Shown here: positions 1 through 8,943 of the stretch, one piece after another
Layout: each line of letters opens with the position of its first letter
Numbering within the stretch: the first letter of the stretch is position 1
Assembly: GCF_900637555.1 (NCBI RefSeq)
Contig: NZ_LR134378.1
Coordinates: forward strand, 2,304,001-2,368,000
Direction of reading: 5' to 3'
Origin: Lautropia mirabilis
Lineage (GTDB): Bacteria; Pseudomonadota; Gammaproteobacteria; Burkholderiales; Burkholderiaceae_E
Length of the DNA: 64,000 nucleotides
Made by a program: the position numbers and the translations under genes
The notes under the pieces: model-generated
Seen by the model: only the letters and a program-made list of their open reading frames with translations
Told to the model about the DNA's origin: nothing
Databases searched by the model: none

Positions 1-1
1 C

Positions 2-712
2 ATCAAGAACCTGCCCGACCTGCTGGTCCTGCACTGGAAGCAGGAAGGCAACGTGCCGCCCATCGCCGCCAAGCCCGGCCAGCCGGCCGAGAGCGCCCGC
101 AACTTCCTGGGCTTCCGTGACGGTTCCGCCAACCCGGATTCCGCCGATGCCCAGCTGATGGACCGGGTGGTCTGGGTGGGACCGAAATCCGGCGAGCCCG
201 CCTGGGCCGTCGGTGGCAGCTACCAGGCCGTGCGCATCATCCGCAACTTCGTCGAGCGCTGGGACCGGACCCCGCTGCAGGAGCAGGAAGCCATCTTCGG
301 GCGCGTGAAGGATACCGGCGCGCCGCTGGACGCCACGGACGGCACCGAATTCCAGGTGCCCGACTACACCGCCGACCCGAAAGGCCAGAAGACGCCGCTG
401 GATGCGCACATCCGGCTGGCCAACCCGCGCACTCCGCAGACCGAAGAGAACCTGATCCTGCGCCGGCCGTTCAACTATTCCAACGGTGTCACCAAGTCCG
501 GCCAGCTGGAAATGGGACTGCTGTTCATCTGCTACCAGGCGAACCTGGAGAAGGGCTTCATCACCGTGCAGAAGCGCCTGGACGGCGAACCGCTGGAGGA
601 ATACATCAAGCCCATCGGCGGCGGCTACTTCTTCACGCTGCCCGGCATCCGTGACGAGAACGACTGGCTGGGCCGCACGCTGATGGAGGCCAGCAGCAGC
701 ACGCGCGCCTGA
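2..712 (+). CDS. efeB: EfeB-type Dyp peroxidase / deferrochelatase (3' part)
   Basis: Only the last 236 residues are present; the reading frame is open from base 2, so the gene begins before the window. The Dyp-family GxxDG signature (GFRDG, residues 37-41 of the fragment) is present, and a HIRLANPR stretch further on carries the likely proximal haem histidine. EfeB proteins are haem enzymes, usually Tat-exported to the periplasm, that work with EfeU/EfeO in acid-induced ferrous iron uptake or take iron from haem. The signal peptide and any upstream efeU lie outside. The next gene, efeM, belongs to the same uptake system. The family is clear; the peroxidase versus deferrochelatase role cannot be settled from sequence. 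Confidence 0.93.
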   Translation: MKNLPDLLVLHWKQEGNVPPIAAKPGQPAESARNFLGFRDGSANPDSADAQLMDRVVWVGPKSGEPAWAVGGSYQAVRIIRNFVERWDRTPLQEQEAIFGRVKDTGAPLDATDGTEFQVPDYTADPKGQKTPLDAHIRLANPRTPQTEENLILRRPFNYSNGVTKSGQLEMGLLFICYQANLEKGFITVQKRLDGEPLEEYIKPIGGGYFFTLPGIRDENDWLGRTLMEASSSTRA

Positions 713-720
713 GACCACAC

Positions 721-742
721 CCCGGCCAGAAACCTGGCCGGG
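721..742 (+). other. Hairpin between efeB and efeM
   Basis: A perfect 9-bp stem (CCCGGCCAG / CTGGCCGGG, loop AAAC) starts 9 bases after the efeB stop codon. No T-run follows, so it is not a textbook intrinsic terminator. It could be a processing or mRNA-stabilising structure inside an efeB-efeM transcript. Confidence 0.45.
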
Positions 743-945
743 ATCATGTTCTGCAACCCGGCGCCCGGATTCCGCCCGGGAGGCGGGCAGGGCAGCCGGG
801 CTGCCGATGGCCCCGACATCAGGGCTTCGGTTTCCCCGCCGTTCGTGGGGTCATTGCAACTGGCTCTAGAATGGCAACCCTTCAGAATCCGTTCTGTTTC
901 TTATTCTCTTTTCACTCTCTTTCAACCCCCGAGGAGCATACCGAC

Positions 946-1776
946 ATGACCCTTCGCCGTCGCATCATCTCCGTGCTGGTCGCCCACGCCGCTGCCTTCG
1001 GCGCCATCAGCGCCCAGGCCGCCGTGGAGCCCAGCGAGCTGGTCGGCCCCATCGCCGAATACAAGCTGTTCGTGGACAAGAACGTCTCGGCCCTGGTGAA
1101 GGACACCAAGGCCTTCGTGGCTGCCGTCAAGGCCGGCCAGATCGAAAAGGCCAAGAAGCTGTTCGCCCCCGTGCGCACCCACTATGAGCGCGTCGAGCCG
1201 GTCGCCGAGCTGTTCAGCGACATCGACGTCGCCATCGACTCGCGTGCCGACGACCACGAGAAGCGTGAGGAAGACCCGGGCTTCGGCGGCTTCCACCGCA
1301 TCGAGTATGCCCTGTGGCACCAGAAGGACACCAAGGGCGTCGTCAAATACGCCGAGAAGCTGCAGGCTGACGTCGAGGAGCTGCACAAGCGCCTGACCGA
1401 CCTGACCTTCCCGCCCGAGAAAGTGGTGGGCGGTGCCGCCGTGCTGATGGAAGAAGTGGCCGCCACCAAGATCTCCGGTGAGGAAGACCGCTACAGCCAC
1501 ACCGACCTGTGGGACTTCCAGGCCAACTTCGAAGGCGCCTACAAGATCGTCGAGCTGTTCAAGCCGCTGATCGCCCGCGAGGACAAGGCCTTCCTGGACA
1601 AGACCGAGAAGAACTTCGAGACGGTCTTCAACACCCTGAAGAAATACCGCACCAAGGACGGCGGCTTCGTCACCTATGACAAGCTCACCGAAGGCGACCG
1701 CAAGATCCTGTCCGCCCGCGTCAACACGCTGGCCGAGGACCTGTCCAAACTGCGCGGCATGTTCGGCCTGAACTGA
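946..1776 (+). CDS. efeM: EfeM/EfeO-type periplasmic iron-uptake protein (imelysin/M75 family)
   Basis: 276 residues. The start at 946 is chosen because GAGGAG lies 9 bases upstream and it gives a clean signal peptide (MTLRRR, hydrophobic core, cleavage near AQA at 23-25). The mature part is the helical M75/imelysin domain with the HxxE metal motif (HRIE, residues 117-120). No N-terminal cupredoxin domain is present, so this is the short EfeM form rather than full EfeO. These proteins are thought to hold iron in the periplasm for the EfeU permease. It follows efeB by 233 bp on the same strand. The M75 assignment is firm; the exact metal is inferred from the family. Confidence 0.9.
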   Translation: MTLRRRIISVLVAHAAAFGAISAQAAVEPSELVGPIAEYKLFVDKNVSALVKDTKAFVAAVKAGQIEKAKKLFAPVRTHYERVEPVAELFSDIDVAIDSRADDHEKREEDPGFGGFHRIEYALWHQKDTKGVVKYAEKLQADVEELHKRLTDLTFPPEKVVGGAAVLMEEVAATKISGEEDRYSHTDLWDFQANFEGAYKIVELFKPLIAREDKAFLDKTEKNFETVFNTLKKYRTKDGGFVTYDKLTEGDRKILSARVNTLAEDLSKLRGMFGLN

Positions 1777-1792
1777 TCCGCCCGACAGCCCA

Positions 1793-1819
1793 TGCCCGTC
1801 CGGCCGTGGCCGGCGGGCA
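1793..1819. terminator. Strong hairpin between convergent efeM and oxidoreductase gene
   Basis: TGCCCG(T)CCGGCC pairs with GGCCGGCGGGCA: 12 bp with one bulged T and a two-base loop. It is followed at about 1829-1852 by a second stem (GGACTTCC / GGAAGTCC). Both lie between converging genes and probably mark 3' ends, though neither carries a good U-tract. Confidence 0.45.
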
Positions 1820-1880
1820 GGGGGTTGGGGGACTTCCTTTCAGGGAAGTCCTCGGGTGAGGAAGAAACGTCAGGGCATCC

Positions 1881-2894
1881 TCACCATCCCGCCAGCACCA
1901 GCTTGCCCAGCGTGCGGCCGCCTTCCAGCCGTTCGTGAGCCCGCCGCAGATTCTGCGCATTGATGCGCCCCAGCGTCTCGGTCCGGGTGCTGCGCACCTT
2001 GCCCTGGCTCACCAGATCACCCAGCTCACGCAGGATCTCGCCCTGCCGTGCGATATCCGCTGTGCCCAGCAGCGAGCGCGTGAACATGAATTCCCAGCTG
2101 ATCGTCAGGCTCTTGCGCTTGAGCGGGACGATATCCAGCGTCTCGGGATCATCGATCATGGCGATTCGCCCCTGCGGGGCAATGAGTTCCACGATGTCCG
2201 GCAGATAACGGTCAATACCGTTGGTGCAGAACACGAAGGCCGGCGCGCCGATGCCCAGGGCCGATACCTGCGGTGCCAGCGGCCTGGTGTGGTCGATGAC
2301 ATGGTGGGCTCCCATCCGCTTCACCCAGTCCACCGACTCGGGCCGCGAGGCCGTGGCGATCACCGTCAGTCCGGTCAGCGCGCGAGCCAGCTGGATCGTG
2401 ATGGACCCCACACCGCCCGCGCCGCCAATCACCAGCAGCGCCGGTGCAGCCCCCGTGACCGGGCGTTGCACGTCAAGGCGATCAAAGAGCGTCTCCCAGC
2501 CGGTCAGCGTCGTGAGGGGAAGGGCGGCGGCATCCTCGTTGCTCAGGCCTTCGGGCACATGCGCGGCGATGCGTGCATCCACCACCTGCAGCTGCGCATT
2601 GCAGCCAGGCCGGTCGATGGCACCGGCATGGAACACCCGATCACCCACCCTGAAACCGCTCACGTCACGCCCCACGGCGCGTACCGTCCCCACGGCATCC
2701 CATCCCAGGACGCGCCAGCTGCCCGCGGCCGGCCGTGCCGACGCGCGTACCTTCGTATCGACCGGATTGACGGCAATGGCCTCGACGGCCACCAGCAGAT
2801 CATTCGGCCCGGGCTCCGGATCGGGCAGCTCAATGTCCACCAGCGAGCGTTCATCGGAAATGGGCAGGGGCTGGTTGAAACCTATGGCTTTCAT
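1881..2894 (-). CDS. Zinc-type alcohol dehydrogenase-like / quinone oxidoreductase (MDR family)
   Basis: 337 residues, the usual length for medium-chain dehydrogenase/reductases of the quinone oxidoreductase branch. The N-terminal GroES-like fold carries AVNPVDTKVR and LGWDAVGTV. The Rossmann motif VIGGAGGVGSITIQLA identifies the NAD(P)H site near residue 155-170. The structural-zinc cysteine cluster of true ADHs is absent, so an NADPH-dependent zinc-free reductase acting on quinones or enones is likely. It is transcribed divergently from an HxlR regulator at 3179, an arrangement often seen for electrophile-responsive reductases. The substrate cannot be told from sequence. Confidence 0.88.
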   Translation of the reverse strand: MKAIGFNQPLPISDERSLVDIELPDPEPGPNDLLVAVEAIAVNPVDTKVRASARPAAGSWRVLGWDAVGTVRAVGRDVSGFRVGDRVFHAGAIDRPGCNAQLQVVDARIAAHVPEGLSNEDAAALPLTTLTGWETLFDRLDVQRPVTGAAPALLVIGGAGGVGSITIQLARALTGLTVIATASRPESVDWVKRMGAHHVIDHTRPLAPQVSALGIGAPAFVFCTNGIDRYLPDIVELIAPQGRIAMIDDPETLDIVPLKRKSLTISWEFMFTRSLLGTADIARQGEILRELGDLVSQGKVRSTRTETLGRINAQNLRRAHERLEGGRTLGKLVLAGW

Positions 2895-3178
2895 GGTTAT
2901 CTCCTTGCAGAAGGTATTGGCATGTCAGCAATGCTGATCCGTACCATCGCATCCCGCAAGAACGCACATGAATCGCACATAGTGTCGAAAAATATACTGT
3001 CCATGCGCGCCAAAGCTATAATCCCGGCTTCCCCGGCTGCACCTGCCCGCCAGGGCGGAATGGCCGTCTCACGGGTGCTTCAGGTCTGTCGGCAGAGCAA
3101 GCGGCCACAAGCGGCCAGCCCGATGGGTTCCGCCTCCTCTCGCACGACAGCGCGTCGTGTGCCCCTTGTTTCGTTCCC

Positions 3179-3553
3179 ATGGCAAGAACACCGCACGCCC
3201 GATTCGACTGTGCCGCCGGCTGTCCGGTGGAAGCCACACTGAACCTGATCGGCGGCAAGTGGAAGGGGGTCATCCTCTACCATCTGCTCACCGGGAAGGT
3301 GCTGCGCTTCAATGCGCTGAAGCGCATGCTGCCCAACATCACGCAGCGCATGCTCACCAACCAGCTGCGAGAGCTGGAGCATGATGGTCTGGTGGTCCGC
3401 ACCATCTATCCGGAAGTGCCGCCGCGTGTCGAATATCGACTCACCGAGCACGGCCAGACACTGGAACCCGTCATTGCGGCCCTGAAGGCCTGGGGCGATG
3501 GCCACATCCGCAGGCAACCTGCTGCCGACAAGGCTGACGGATCACCCGACTGA
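3179..3553 (+). CDS. HxlR-family winged-helix transcriptional regulator
   Basis: 124 residues with the HxlR core: GGKWKGVILYHLL, then MLPNITQRMLTNQLRELE as the recognition helix, and a C-terminal wing with YRLTEHG. A cysteine pair near the N-terminus (Cys11 and Cys15) could sense electrophiles or oxidants, as in the HypR/YodB branch; that is inference. It is divergent from the reductase ending at 1881, which is the obvious target through the roughly 280-bp shared upstream region. The exporter at 3598 follows by 44 bp and may be co-transcribed. Confidence 0.92.
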   Translation: MARTPHARFDCAAGCPVEATLNLIGGKWKGVILYHLLTGKVLRFNALKRMLPNITQRMLTNQLRELEHDGLVVRTIYPEVPPRVEYRLTEHGQTLEPVIAALKAWGDGHIRRQPAADKADGSPD

Positions 3554-3597
3554 TCCCCGGCATCCATTCCCCGAAGATCCCTCCTCATCCCCGACTT

Positions 3598-4926
3598 ATG
3601 CTGAAGAACACCGGTATCACCATTGCGCTGGCCATGCTGTCCATGGTTGGTGCGCTGGGCATCGATGCCTATCTGCCCTCGTTTCCCGCCATCATCCAGG
3701 ACTTCCAGGCCACGCCGCTGGCCGTGCAGCAGACGCTCAGCATCTACGTGGGCGCCATGGCCATCACCACGCTGTTTGCCGGCACGCTGTCCGACAGCTT
3801 TGGGCGCCGCCCCACGGTGATCGTGTCGCTGCTGCTGTTCACGGCGGGCTCGGCACTGGCCATCTTCGCCAAGGACATCCAGGTCCTGCTACTGGCCCGT
3901 GGCCTGCAGGGCGTCGCAGCCGGCTTCGGTGCGGTGCTTTCGCGCACCATCGTGCAGGACCGCTTTCAGGGCGCCGAGGCGCAGCGCGTGATGGCGCTCA
4001 TCATGATGGTGTTCTCCATTGCCCCGTCGTTCGCGCCCGTCATCGGTGGCTGGCTGCAGGCCACCTTTGGCTGGCATTCAGTGTTCATCATGCTCACCGG
4101 CTACGGCCTCGTGCTGTGGCTTATCTGGCAGCTGGGCATTCCCGAGACGCTGCCGAAGGCGCAGCGCATGCCGCTGCAGCTGGGCCGCATCGTCGGCAAC
4201 TACGGCAAGGTGCTGTTCCACCGCGTGTTCATCCTGCGCGTGCTGAGCATCGCCCTGGTCTTCATCGGCGTGGCCATCTACATCAGCTCTGCCGCACCCT
4301 ACATCATCAACATCCTGGGCCTGTCGGAAACCAGCTTCGCCTGGATGTTCATCCCCATGACACTGGGCATGCTGGGCGGCTCCAGCACCTCGCGCCGGCT
4401 GGCCCGCAAGGTGGCGCCCAGCCGCCTGACCTTCGTCGGCTTCGTGCTGATGCTGGGCGCCACCTTCACCAGCGTTGTCTACACCTCGGTGGCCACGCCG
4501 CAGGTCCCCTGGGCCGTCATCCCGCTGGGCATCTACACCCTGGGCATGACCCTGGCGGTACCCGGCATGACGGTGCAGGTGCTCAGCATCTTCCCGCAGA
4601 TGCGCGGCCTGGCGGCCTCGTTGCAGAGCTTCGTGCAGATGGGCATCTTCGCGCTGGTCTCGGCCTTCGTGGCGCCGCTGCTCTTTCACAGTGCCCAATG
4701 GCTGGCCATCGCCCACTTCACGGGCGTGGTCATCGCCGCGCTGCTATGGGCGCTGGGACCGCGCCATGAAGCGGGTGCCGGGGCTGCTCCCGCCGGCCAC
4801 GCCCCGGGCACGCCCGGCCCGCAGGGCGCTCCCGCTGCTTCGGGCACGGCCGCTGCACCTGCCATCGCCCAGCCTGCGCCTGAAAAGAGCGCTCCCTCGT
4901 CAGACACCTCCAAAGCCCGGTCGTGA
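3598..4926 (+). CDS. Bcr/CflA-type multidrug efflux MFS transporter
   Basis: 442 residues with 12 predicted membrane segments. The Bcr/CflA signature is clear: LGIDAYLPSFPAI in TM1, then SDSFGRRP (motif A) and a RGLQGVAAGFGAVLSR motif C-like stretch. Family members export chloramphenicol, bicyclomycin or cysteine-like compounds. The C-terminus carries a roughly 60-residue Ala/Pro-rich cytoplasmic tail that is not needed for the fold. The stop overlaps the GTG start of the next MFS gene (GTGA), so the two are translationally coupled. The HxlR regulator upstream is a plausible controller. Confidence 0.9.
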   Translation: MLKNTGITIALAMLSMVGALGIDAYLPSFPAIIQDFQATPLAVQQTLSIYVGAMAITTLFAGTLSDSFGRRPTVIVSLLLFTAGSALAIFAKDIQVLLLARGLQGVAAGFGAVLSRTIVQDRFQGAEAQRVMALIMMVFSIAPSFAPVIGGWLQATFGWHSVFIMLTGYGLVLWLIWQLGIPETLPKAQRMPLQLGRIVGNYGKVLFHRVFILRVLSIALVFIGVAIYISSAAPYIINILGLSETSFAWMFIPMTLGMLGGSSTSRRLARKVAPSRLTFVGFVLMLGATFTSVVYTSVATPQVPWAVIPLGIYTLGMTLAVPGMTVQVLSIFPQMRGLAASLQSFVQMGIFALVSAFVAPLLFHSAQWLAIAHFTGVVIAALLWALGPRHEAGAGAAPAGHAPGTPGPQGAPAASGTAAAPAIAQPAPEKSAPSSDTSKARS

Positions 4927-6089
4927 GCACATCCTCCTTGCCTGATACCCCTGCCACCCTGAAACCTGCAGCAGGCAGGGCCGAGCAGCACAGCACGCGA
5001 CTGCTGTTCCTGCTGGCCGGTTTCTCGGCTGCCGCCTGGGCATCCCTCGTGCCGGTGGCCAAGGCCGCCACAGGCGTCAATGAAGGTCAGCTGGGCCTGG
5101 TCCTGCTGTGTCTGGGCATCGGCTCCCTGCTGGCCATGCCGGTTTCCGGCGTGGTCAGCACCCGCCATGGCTGCCGCAAGGTGCTGATGGTCTGCGGCGT
5201 GGCCCTGTGCGCCTGCCTGCCGCTGCTGGCCTCGGTCCAGAACGTCTTCACGCTGGCCGCCGCGCTGTTCTTCTTTGGCGCCATGATCGGCACCTTCGAC
5301 TGCGTGATGAACATCCAGGCCGTCATCGTCGAGCGCGACAGCAAGCGGCCGCTGATGTCGGGCTTTCATGGCTTCTACAGCCTGGGCGGCCTGCTGGGGG
5401 CGGCCACCACCAGTACCATCATGGACCTGGGCGTGAGCCCGTTCGCCACGGTGTCCGCCATCGCCCTGGCCGGCGTGCTGCTGCTGATGCTCATCCGGCG
5501 GCACGTCCTGCCTTACGGGAACCCGGCCGAGGGCCCGCCGTTTGCACTGCCGCGCGGCGAAGTGCTCTTTCTGGGCATGCTATGCATGACGGTCTTCCTG
5601 GTGGAAGGCTCGATGATGGACTGGAGCGCGGTGATGCTGACCGAGAACCACGGCATGCCGGTGGCGCAGGCCGGCTACGGCTTTGCAGCCTTCTCGCTCA
5701 CCATGACCTTCGGCCGCCTGACCGGCGACCGCATCGTGGCAAGGGTGGGGCGGCGCAGCGTCGTGACGGTGGGCGGCCTGCTGGCCATGGGCGGCATCCT
5801 GCTGGCCACGCTGGTCCCCCTCTGGCAGGCAGCGCTGCTGGGCTATGCCATGGTGGGGCTGGGCTGCTCCAACATCGTGCCGGTGCTGTTCACGGCCGTG
5901 GGGCGCCAGACCAGCATGCCGCAGAGCGTCGCCGTGCCGGCCATGTCCACGCTGGGCTATGCCGGGGTCCTGGCCGGGCCGGCCGCCATCGGCTTCATCG
6001 CACACCACAGCAGCCTGCCCATGGCCTTCCTACTGGTGGCCGCGCTGATGCTGTTCGTGGCCATCAGCGGGCGCTTCCTGAAGCTCTGA
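4923..6089 (+). CDS. YbjJ-like MFS transporter
   Basis: 388 residues, 12 membrane segments. GTG start at 4923 overlaps the preceding stop by four bases. The motif SGFHGFYSLGGLLGA in the first half and VEGSMMDWSAVML in TM7 are characteristic of the YbjJ/FucP-related MFS subgroup. Family members are inner-membrane proteins with poorly known substrates (sugars or drugs have been suggested). Tight coupling to the Bcr/CflA exporter suggests a shared stress or drug response. The family is well supported; the substrate is unknown. Confidence 0.87.
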   Translation: MSTSSLPDTPATLKPAAGRAEQHSTRLLFLLAGFSAAAWASLVPVAKAATGVNEGQLGLVLLCLGIGSLLAMPVSGVVSTRHGCRKVLMVCGVALCACLPLLASVQNVFTLAAALFFFGAMIGTFDCVMNIQAVIVERDSKRPLMSGFHGFYSLGGLLGAATTSTIMDLGVSPFATVSAIALAGVLLLMLIRRHVLPYGNPAEGPPFALPRGEVLFLGMLCMTVFLVEGSMMDWSAVMLTENHGMPVAQAGYGFAAFSLTMTFGRLTGDRIVARVGRRSVVTVGGLLAMGGILLATLVPLWQAALLGYAMVGLGCSNIVPVLFTAVGRQTSMPQSVAVPAMSTLGYAGVLAGPAAIGFIAHHSSLPMAFLLVAALMLFVAISGRFLKL

Positions 6090-6257
6090 CCGTGAAGCGC
6101 TGATCCTGAAGCGCTGATCTGAGGACCATGACGGCACAACCTTGATGTGGAGCTGCGGGTTACGGAACCGCTGAGGACGCGTTACGAACCGCTCATCATC
6201 TTTATTTTCGGAACAATCAGTTTCATTACAGGCGAACCGTTCCGATTCGAGTGGACA

Positions 6258-6263
6258 TACAAT
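6258..6263 (+). promoter_or_regulatory. Possible -10 element upstream of doxX
   Basis: TACAAT lies in an AT-richer stretch of the 266-bp gap before the DoxX gene. The matching -35 region is poor, so this is only a candidate. The rest of the gap (6090-6355) shows no gene. Confidence 0.3.
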
Positions 6264-6355
6264 GCGTTCCAGCAGGTAGCCGAAAGGCGATGACCCGTTC
6301 ATCCCGTCCGGCCACCCTGGCTCCGATTCCTCCCTGATAGATACATCGTCCCATC

Positions 6356-6745
6356 ATGAACGCTCTGTCTCCTCTGCAGGCACCGTTGCTGTCCGTCCTG
6401 CGCATCGTCTCCGCCTATCTCTTCATCTGGCACGGCACCGCCAAGGTCTTCGGCTATCCTGCCTCGATGGGCGACATCTCCGGCAACCCGATGATGATCG
6501 CGGCGGCCGCCCTGGAACTGGTGGGCGGCACCCTGCTGCTGCTGGGCCTGTTCACCCGGCCGGTCGCCTTCCTGCTTTCCGGCCAGATGGCCGTGGCCTA
6601 CTTCATGGCACACGCTGCCCAGGGCAACGTGCTGATGCCCTTGGCCAACAGCGGTGAATCGGCGGTGTTGTTCTGCTTCGTCTTCCTCTACCTGTCGGCT
6701 GCCGGCGGCGGTACCCTGTCGCTGGATCACCTGCGCGGCAAGTAA
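6356..6745 (+). CDS. DoxX-family membrane protein
   Basis: 129 residues with four hydrophobic helices, the normal DoxX/SURF4 size. It begins LRIVSAYLFIWHGTAKVFGYP, with the conserved H-G-x-x-K-x-F/L pattern in TM1, and contains LELVGGTLLLLGLFTRP and QMAVAYFMAHA, all typical of DoxX. Some DoxX proteins partner with oxidoreductases in oxidative-stress responses, which fits the nitroreductase gene 164 bp downstream. Function in this organism is not known. Confidence 0.88.
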   Translation: MNALSPLQAPLLSVLRIVSAYLFIWHGTAKVFGYPASMGDISGNPMMIAAAALELVGGTLLLLGLFTRPVAFLLSGQMAVAYFMAHAAQGNVLMPLANSGESAVLFCFVFLYLSAAGGGTLSLDHLRGK

Positions 6746-6909
6746 GAACCCGCCTCGACCCTCACGGACGGATCGACGCGCCAGTCCAAGCCCCATCGGT
6801 CCGTCTCTCCCGGGTACTCTTTTCGGGTACCCGACGATCTCCCGGTTGCACGCATTGCCGACGCCCCCGGGACCTCATTCATTCGCCTCCATTCCATCAG
6901 GAGTCAAAC

Positions 6910-7515
6910 ATGTCCATTACGCACATCCACCAGGCCGCCGAGAAACGTCGTTCCATCTACGCGCTGAACAAGCAGCTGCCGGTGCCGGCCGCCGATGTGG
7001 TGAAGACCATCGAGCATGCCGTCAAGCACACGCCGTCTGCGTTCAACTCGCAGTCCACCCGTCTGGTGGTCCTGCTGGGCGCCGAGCATGAAAAACTCTG
7101 GCAACTGGCCGAACAGGCACTGGCCGCCATCGTGCCGGCCGACAAGTTCCAGCCCACCAAGGACAAGCTGGCTTCCTTTGCCGCCGGCGCCGGCACGGTG
7201 CTGTTCTTCGAGGATCAGACCGTGGTGAAAGGCCTGCAGGACAAGTTCCCGCCGTACGCCGAGAACTTCCCCATCTGGGCCGAGCACGCCGACGCCATGC
7301 ACCAGTACGCCATCTGGACGGCACTGGCCAGCATCAACGTGGGCGCCAGCCTGCAGCACTACAACCCGGTCATCGACGAAGCCGTGGCCCGCACCTGGAA
7401 CGTGCCGGCCTCGTGGAAGCTGCGCGCCCAGCTGGTGTTCGGCGGCATTGCCGCCCCGGCCGGCGAGAAGTCCTTCGAGCCCGTCGAGGCTCGCCTGAAG
7501 GTCTACGGCCTGTAA
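6910..7515 (+). CDS. Small nitroreductase (Frm2/Hbn1/YdgI-like)
   Basis: 201 residues. An AGGAGTCAAAC stretch just before the start is a good ribosome site. RRSIYAL near the N-terminus is the FMN-phosphate-binding RRS motif, and HTPSAFNSQSTR is the conserved flavin-contact loop of the Frm2/YdgI group. FAEHADAMHQ-like and LASINVGASLQHYNP segments complete the fold. Family members reduce nitro-compounds or quinones with NADH and FMN, often under oxidative stress. The gene ends 6 bp from the convergent nnrS. Confidence 0.9.
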   Translation: MSITHIHQAAEKRRSIYALNKQLPVPAADVVKTIEHAVKHTPSAFNSQSTRLVVLLGAEHEKLWQLAEQALAAIVPADKFQPTKDKLASFAAGAGTVLFFEDQTVVKGLQDKFPPYAENFPIWAEHADAMHQYAIWTALASINVGASLQHYNPVIDEAVARTWNVPASWKLRAQLVFGGIAAPAGEKSFEPVEARLKVYGL

Positions 7516-7521
7516 GCGCTT

Positions 7522-8904
7522 CTACTCCTGCACCCCCTGGCATCCCCACAGGCCATCCTGCCGGGGGCGCAGGAAGACGGGCAGCATCTGCCAGCCCTGC
7601 AGCACGAAGGCGGCGCACCACGCCAGCCCCGCCAGTTGCAGCAGCACCGGCGGATCGAACCAGTAGGCCAGCGCCCGCAGCACGGCGCTGGCCACCAGGA
7701 GACCGGCCCCCACCACCACCCAGGGGCGGCCATTCTTTTCCAGCCCGCTGTGCGTGTAGCCGGCAATGCAAATCACGGTGTAGACGGCCAGGCCCAGCGC
7801 CCCCGCCGTCAGCAGGTGGATGCCCGGGCTGACACTGCCGTCTCCGGCCACCAGCACCAGGCCGATGAGCCCATAGCCGGCAGCCATGAACACGTAGACC
7901 ATGTACAGCATCAGCGGCCAGCGCGAGAACAGCGGTCGGCCGACGTGCCAGTCGTTGAGCAGGTTCAGCATGGCAGCCGATGCGGCCAGCGCCAGCCAGC
8001 CGGTCACGCGGTTGGACGGATCGAACCACTGCATGGCCGTGAACAGCATGATGCAGATGACGGCCAGGTGCCGCCGTGGCGGACGCGCCAGATAGGCGGT
8101 GGGCTCGTCTTCCTCGACGGGCAGGGCGGTGGGCGCAACCGGAGCACGGTCTGCAGGGCCGGCGGCCGGCATGCCATTTTCCGTCGTGCCGTGTGAGGCC
8201 TGCTCCCGGGCAGGCGCCGCCACCGGATGACGGCGTTCGAAATCATCGTCGATGCTGCTGTTGACGATCGCCATCGAGATGCGGCTCATCGCCACCACGA
8301 TCAGGGCCATCAGCACGCCCAGCGTGGCATGCAGCCAGCGCATCGGAAACTCGCCCTGCACGGCATCCACGTAGAAGCCGGCCACGGTGACGATCAGCGC
8401 CACGAAGGCCCACCAGAAGCCCTGCTGGCGATGGCCCGGGTCACGCCACAGGCGCGGTGCCACCATCACGGTCAGCATCACCATGAAGCCGACATGGAAG
8501 ACGCCCGACAGCGCCAGCATGCCCTGCGGCCACCAGCCGCTCAACCAGAAGGACAGGCGCCCCAGCAGCCACAGCCCCAGCAGCCAGCGAACATGGCGCG
8601 CCTCGAAGGACGGCGTCTCGGTGAACTCCGGCACGGCCGTCAGCGCAAAACCGGCAACAGCCGCCAGCGTGGCCCCCATCAGCAGCTCGTGCACGTGCCA
8701 GACCACTGCACCGCCCGGCACCCCGGGCAGCGGCCAGCCAGCCGCCAGGAACAGCAGCCACAGCCCCAGCAGCCCCACGCAGAACAGCACGGTGGCCACG
8801 AAGAAGGGCCGAAAGCCGCATTGCCACAGCGGGTGGGCCAGCTGCCAGGGCCGGGCAGTCAGGGCAGGGGAAGCGGCAGGCACGGGTTTCATCGAAGACG
8901 GCAT
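7522..8904 (-). CDS. nnrS: NnrS family haem-copper membrane protein
   Basis: 460 residues, about 12 membrane helices. NnrS hallmarks are present: GFRPFF near residue 30, HVHELLMG near 70-76 (ligand-candidate histidines), and a GVFHVGFM helix. NnrS proteins protect against nitric-oxide stress and accompany denitrification or NO-detoxification genes. Residues about 217-275 are a charged, disordered insertion between two helices, making the protein longer than the roughly 400 residues usual for the family. It lies 39 bp downstream of the ABC ATPase gene on the same strand, so co-transcription with that transporter is likely. No good ribosome site is seen; the ATG at 8904 or 8892 could be used. 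Confidence 0.9.
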   Translation of the reverse strand: MPSSMKPVPAASPALTARPWQLAHPLWQCGFRPFFVATVLFCVGLLGLWLLFLAAGWPLPGVPGGAVVWHVHELLMGATLAAVAGFALTAVPEFTETPSFEARHVRWLLGLWLLGRLSFWLSGWWPQGMLALSGVFHVGFMVMLTVMVAPRLWRDPGHRQQGFWWAFVALIVTVAGFYVDAVQGEFPMRWLHATLGVLMALIVVAMSRISMAIVNSSIDDDFERRHPVAAPAREQASHGTTENGMPAAGPADRAPVAPTALPVEEDEPTAYLARPPRRHLAVICIMLFTAMQWFDPSNRVTGWLALAASAAMLNLLNDWHVGRPLFSRWPLMLYMVYVFMAAGYGLIGLVLVAGDGSVSPGIHLLTAGALGLAVYTVICIAGYTHSGLEKNGRPWVVVGAGLLVASAVLRALAYWFDPPVLLQLAGLAWCAAFVLQGWQMLPVFLRPRQDGLWGCQGVQE

Positions 8905-8943
8905 GACAGCTTGATCAGGAAAATGGACTTGGAATGCCGGTGC

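Noticed and set aside
4730-5504. Minus-strand frames across the two MFS genes
   Set aside because: Antisense to well-supported, translationally coupled exporter genes and without any recognisable domain.
6811-6833. CGGGTAC/GTACCCG hairpin between doxX and the nitroreductase gene
   Set aside because: Only 7 bp with a 9-base loop and no U-tract, so not listed as a terminator.
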